Shown: positions 4,122 to 5,946 of the stretch, piece by piece
How the letters are laid out: every line of letters starts with the position of its first letter
Numbering within the stretch: position 1 is the stretch's first letter
Origin: Actinomycetes bacterium
Lineage (GTDB): Bacteria > Actinomycetota > Actinomycetes > Actinomycetales > Dermatophilaceae
Assembly: GCA_023389095.1 (NCBI GenBank)
Contig: JAEWFB010000007.1
Span: 1 to 5,946, forward strand
Length of the DNA stretch: 5,946 bases
Direction: 5' to 3'
Notes under the pieces: generated by a model
The model's input: only the letters and a program-made list of their open reading frames with translations
What the model was told of the DNA's origin: nothing
Database searches by the model: none
Translations under genes and position numbers: made by a program

Positions 4122-5623
4122 GACCCGGCCCCCTCTCCCCGGGTGCGGGCCCACCAGTCGCGGAACGTCTCGGCCGGCAGGTCGGGAAGGTCGCGCGAGG
4201 CGGTCCACCCGGAGAACGGCGGCGGCAGCGGGACCACCGGCTTGCCGCCACGGATCCCCTTGCGCGCCTTGGTCGCCGCACGCCCGGCCCGGGCGAACCG
4301 GCCAGCGTCGGCCATGACCCAGGCCACGGCGCGCATCGAGGCGGCCTCGGCCGTCGGCACGCGGTGGCTGTCGGCGTGCGCCTCGACGTGCTCGGCCCGC
4401 AGCCGGACGAGCTGGTCCGGGATCGGGATCTTGACCGGGCACACGTCGTAGCAGGCACCGCACAGCGACGACGCGTACGGCAGCGAGTCGTTGGGGTGCG
4501 CGTCGCCGGTGCCACCGTCGAGGCCGGTCAGCTGCGGCGAGAGGATCGCCCCGATCGGGCCCGGGTACACCGAGCCGTACGCGTGACCGCCGACCCGCTC
4601 GTACACCGGGCACACGTTGAGGCAGGCCGAGCAGCGGATGCAGTGCAGCGCCGAGCGGCCCTGCTCGTCGGCGAGCACCCGGGTGCGACCGTTGTCGAGG
4701 AGGACGAGGTGGAACTCCTGCGGGCCGTCGCCCGGCGTGATGCCGGTCCACGTCGACGTGTACGGGTTCATCCGCTCGCCGGTGGAGCTGCGCGGCAGCA
4801 GCTGGAGGAACACCTCGAGGTCCTGCCAGGTCGGCACGAGCTTCTCGATGCCCATGACGGTGATGAGGGTGTCGGGCAGGGTCAGGCACATCCGGCCGTT
4901 GCCCTCCGACTCGACCACGGCGAGCGAACCGGTCTGGGCCACGGCGAAGTTCGCGCCCGACACGGCGACGCGGGCGCGCAGGAACACCTCACGCAGGTGC
5001 GCCCGGGCCGCGGCGGCGAGGACCGCCGGCTCGTCGGTGAGCGAGGCGTCGACGCCCGGCATCTCGCGCACGAAGATGTCGCGGATCTCGGCCCGGCCGC
5101 GGTGGATCGCCGGCACGAGGATGTGCGAGGGCTTGTCGTGGCCGAGCTGCACGATGAGCTCGGCGAGGTCGGTCTCGTGGGCCGCGATCCCGGCGGCCTC
5201 GAGGGCCTCGTTGAGGCCGATCTCCTGGGTCGCCATCGACTTGACCTTGACGACCTCGTCGGCCCCGGTGGCGCGCACGAGGTCGGTGACGATGGCGTTG
5301 GCCTCCGCGGCGTCGCGGGCCCAGTGCACGTGGCCGCCGCGGGCGGTGACGTTGGCCTCGAGCTGCTCGAGCAGCTCGGGCAGCCGGGCCATGGTCGCGG
5401 CCTTGAGCGCGGCGCCCGCGTCGCGCAGCGCCTCCCAGTCGGGCACCTCCCCCACGACGGCCGCGCGCTTGGCGCGGATCGTCGCGGTGGCGTGCCCGAG
5501 GTTGCGGCGCAGCTGGGTGTCGGCGAGCGCCGTGCGCGCCGCGGTCGGGAACGACGCGTCGCCGGCGAGGTTGCCCTGCCCGGCGGGTGGCCGCACACCC
5601 GGCATCCCGAGGTGGGTCGTCAT
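4118..5623 (-). CDS. lutB: Lactate utilization iron-sulfur protein LutB
   Basis: A 501-residue protein combining a LUD domain (roughly 70-310) with a ferredoxin-like iron-sulfur region. LUD motifs include VVKVKSMATQEIGLNEAL (124-141), FAVAQTGSLAVVESEGNGR (226-244) and a segment near 250-265 ending GIEKLVP. The iron-sulfur cysteines are C328, C331, C334 and C338 (CxxCxxCxxxCP), then C388, C391 and C395 (LCGACYDVCPVKIP). Between them lies the conserved GGHAYGSVYPGPIGAI. The C-terminal tail with PPPFSGWT and DLPDLPAETFRDWW is family-typical. It should pass electrons from lactate oxidation with LutA and LutC. The ATG at 5623 is chosen because ATGA overlaps the lutA stop and GGGAGG lies about 8 bases upstream. 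The open frame extending to 5734 reads inside lutA. Length and motif content are complete, with no sign of frameshift. Confidence 0.95.
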   Translation of the reverse strand: MTTHLGMPGVRPPAGQGNLAGDASFPTAARTALADTQLRRNLGHATATIRAKRAAVVGEVPDWEALRDAGAALKAATMARLPELLEQLEANVTARGGHVHWARDAAEANAIVTDLVRATGADEVVKVKSMATQEIGLNEALEAAGIAAHETDLAELIVQLGHDKPSHILVPAIHRGRAEIRDIFVREMPGVDASLTDEPAVLAAAARAHLREVFLRARVAVSGANFAVAQTGSLAVVESEGNGRMCLTLPDTLITVMGIEKLVPTWQDLEVFLQLLPRSSTGERMNPYTSTWTGITPGDGPQEFHLVLLDNGRTRVLADEQGRSALHCIRCSACLNVCPVYERVGGHAYGSVYPGPIGAILSPQLTGLDGGTGDAHPNDSLPYASSLCGACYDVCPVKIPIPDQLVRLRAEHVEAHADSHRVPTAEAASMRAVAWVMADAGRFARAGRAATKARKGIRGGKPVVPLPPPFSGWTASRDLPDLPAETFRDWWARTRGEGAGS

Positions 5624-5946
5624 GCGCCCACCTCCCACGGGGCGTCCTGCGTGCTCGCGAGCACCTGCGCCAGGTGGACGGGCCGCACCCCGGTGCGCAG
5701 CCGGGCCAGGCCGCCCCCGATGTGCATGAGGCACGACGCGTCGCCGGCGGTCAGCACCTCGGCGCGGGTCTGGCGCACCGCCGCCATCTTGTCGGCGAGC
5801 ATCGCCGTGGAGGTGTCGGCGTTCTTGACGGCGAAGGTGCCGCCGAAGCCGCAGCAGGAGTCGGCCGCGGGGAGCTCGACGAGGTCGATGCCGCGGACCG
5901 CGCGCAGCAGCTGCAGGGGCCGGTCGCCGACGCGGAGCATCCGCAA
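5620..5946 (-). CDS. lutA: Lactate utilization protein LutA, C-terminal part (5' end outside window)
   Basis: The visible 108 residues are the C-terminal part of a cysteine-rich (CCG domain) protein of the LutA/GlpC-like family; the gene runs off the right edge, so the codon at 5944-5946 is not the start. The second CCG motif is present as ADSCCGFGGTFAVKN (28-42 of the fragment, C31-C32), followed by the conserved SCLMHIGGGLARL with C72 and a closing HLAQVLAS. CCG cysteines in this family bind iron-sulfur or zinc centres and are part of the redox core. The first CCG motif and N-terminus lie outside. The stop overlaps the lutB start by 4 bases, making lutA the first visible gene of the lutA-lutB-lutC operon. 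The operon promoter and any regulator gene would be beyond the right edge. Other CCG-domain subunits such as those of glycolate oxidase are excluded by the lutB/lutC neighbours. Confidence 0.92.
   Translation of the reverse strand: MRMLRVGDRPLQLLRAVRGIDLVELPAADSCCGFGGTFAVKNADTSTAMLADKMAAVRQTRAEVLTAGDASCLMHIGGGLARLRTGVRPVHLAQVLASTQDAPWEVGA

Noticed and set aside
4122..4889. N-terminal extension of lutC in the same frame
   Set aside because: It lies inside lutB, is Arg/Pro-rich, and LutC homology begins right at the GTG overlapping the lutB stop.
4617..5729. 370-residue plus-strand open frame opposite lutB
   Set aside because: Ser/Arg/Ala-rich translation without recognisable domains; the opposite strand carries complete LutB motifs.
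1..5946. tRNA, rRNA, CRISPR, prophage or transposon content
   Set aside because: No cloverleaf, spaced direct repeats, or mobile-element protein motifs were seen; gene packing accounts for nearly all the sequence.

Overview
The window comes from a very GC-rich chromosome with strong G/C bias at third codon positions and many overlapping stop/start codons. Together with a tuberculostearic-acid-type gene pair and an actinobacterial-style lutABC operon, this points to an actinobacterium. An Intrasporangiaceae- or Nocardioides-like genome is plausible, but the genus cannot be fixed from this sequence. No RNA gene, CRISPR array, insertion sequence or phage gene was seen. Seven genes are well recognised by family, and one small helix-turn-helix gene has no assigned role.

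Left part, plus strand (1-1800): the 3' end of a DHCR24-like FAD oxidoreductase (TmsA type) overlaps by 4 bases a complete cyclopropane-synthase-family methyltransferase (TmsB type). Together they should methylate the double bond of oleoyl phospholipid and reduce the methylene intermediate to a 10-methyl branched chain. The pair ends at a GC-rich hairpin shared with a convergent gene.

Middle, minus strand (1825-3086): a two-gene unit encodes a CsoR-superfamily regulator and, 4 bases downstream, a VOC (glyoxalase-fold) protein. The regulator keeps two cysteines 29 residues apart but has glycine where copper sensors have histidine, the pattern of persulfide/thiol sensors of the CstR type. A near-perfect GATACCCC/GGCGTATC inverted repeat lies just upstream of it. 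Further upstream is a small helical protein that looks like a divergent hemerythrin domain.

Divergent control region (3087-3227): the hemerythrin-like gene and a 71-residue helix-turn-helix gene face away from each other. Between them are two copies of a GTCAAC-N4-GTTGAC palindrome, inverted relative to each other, with centres 42 bp apart (about four helical turns). One overlaps the -35 and the other the -10/start of a good promoter for the small HTH gene. This looks like an autoregulatory operator and is the most interesting unexplained feature.

Right part, minus strand (3462-5946): lutC, lutB and the 3' part of lutA form a tightly overlapped operon, transcribed lutA-lutB-lutC, for an iron-sulfur L-lactate oxidation complex. 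Its promoter and the lutA 5' end lie beyond the window.
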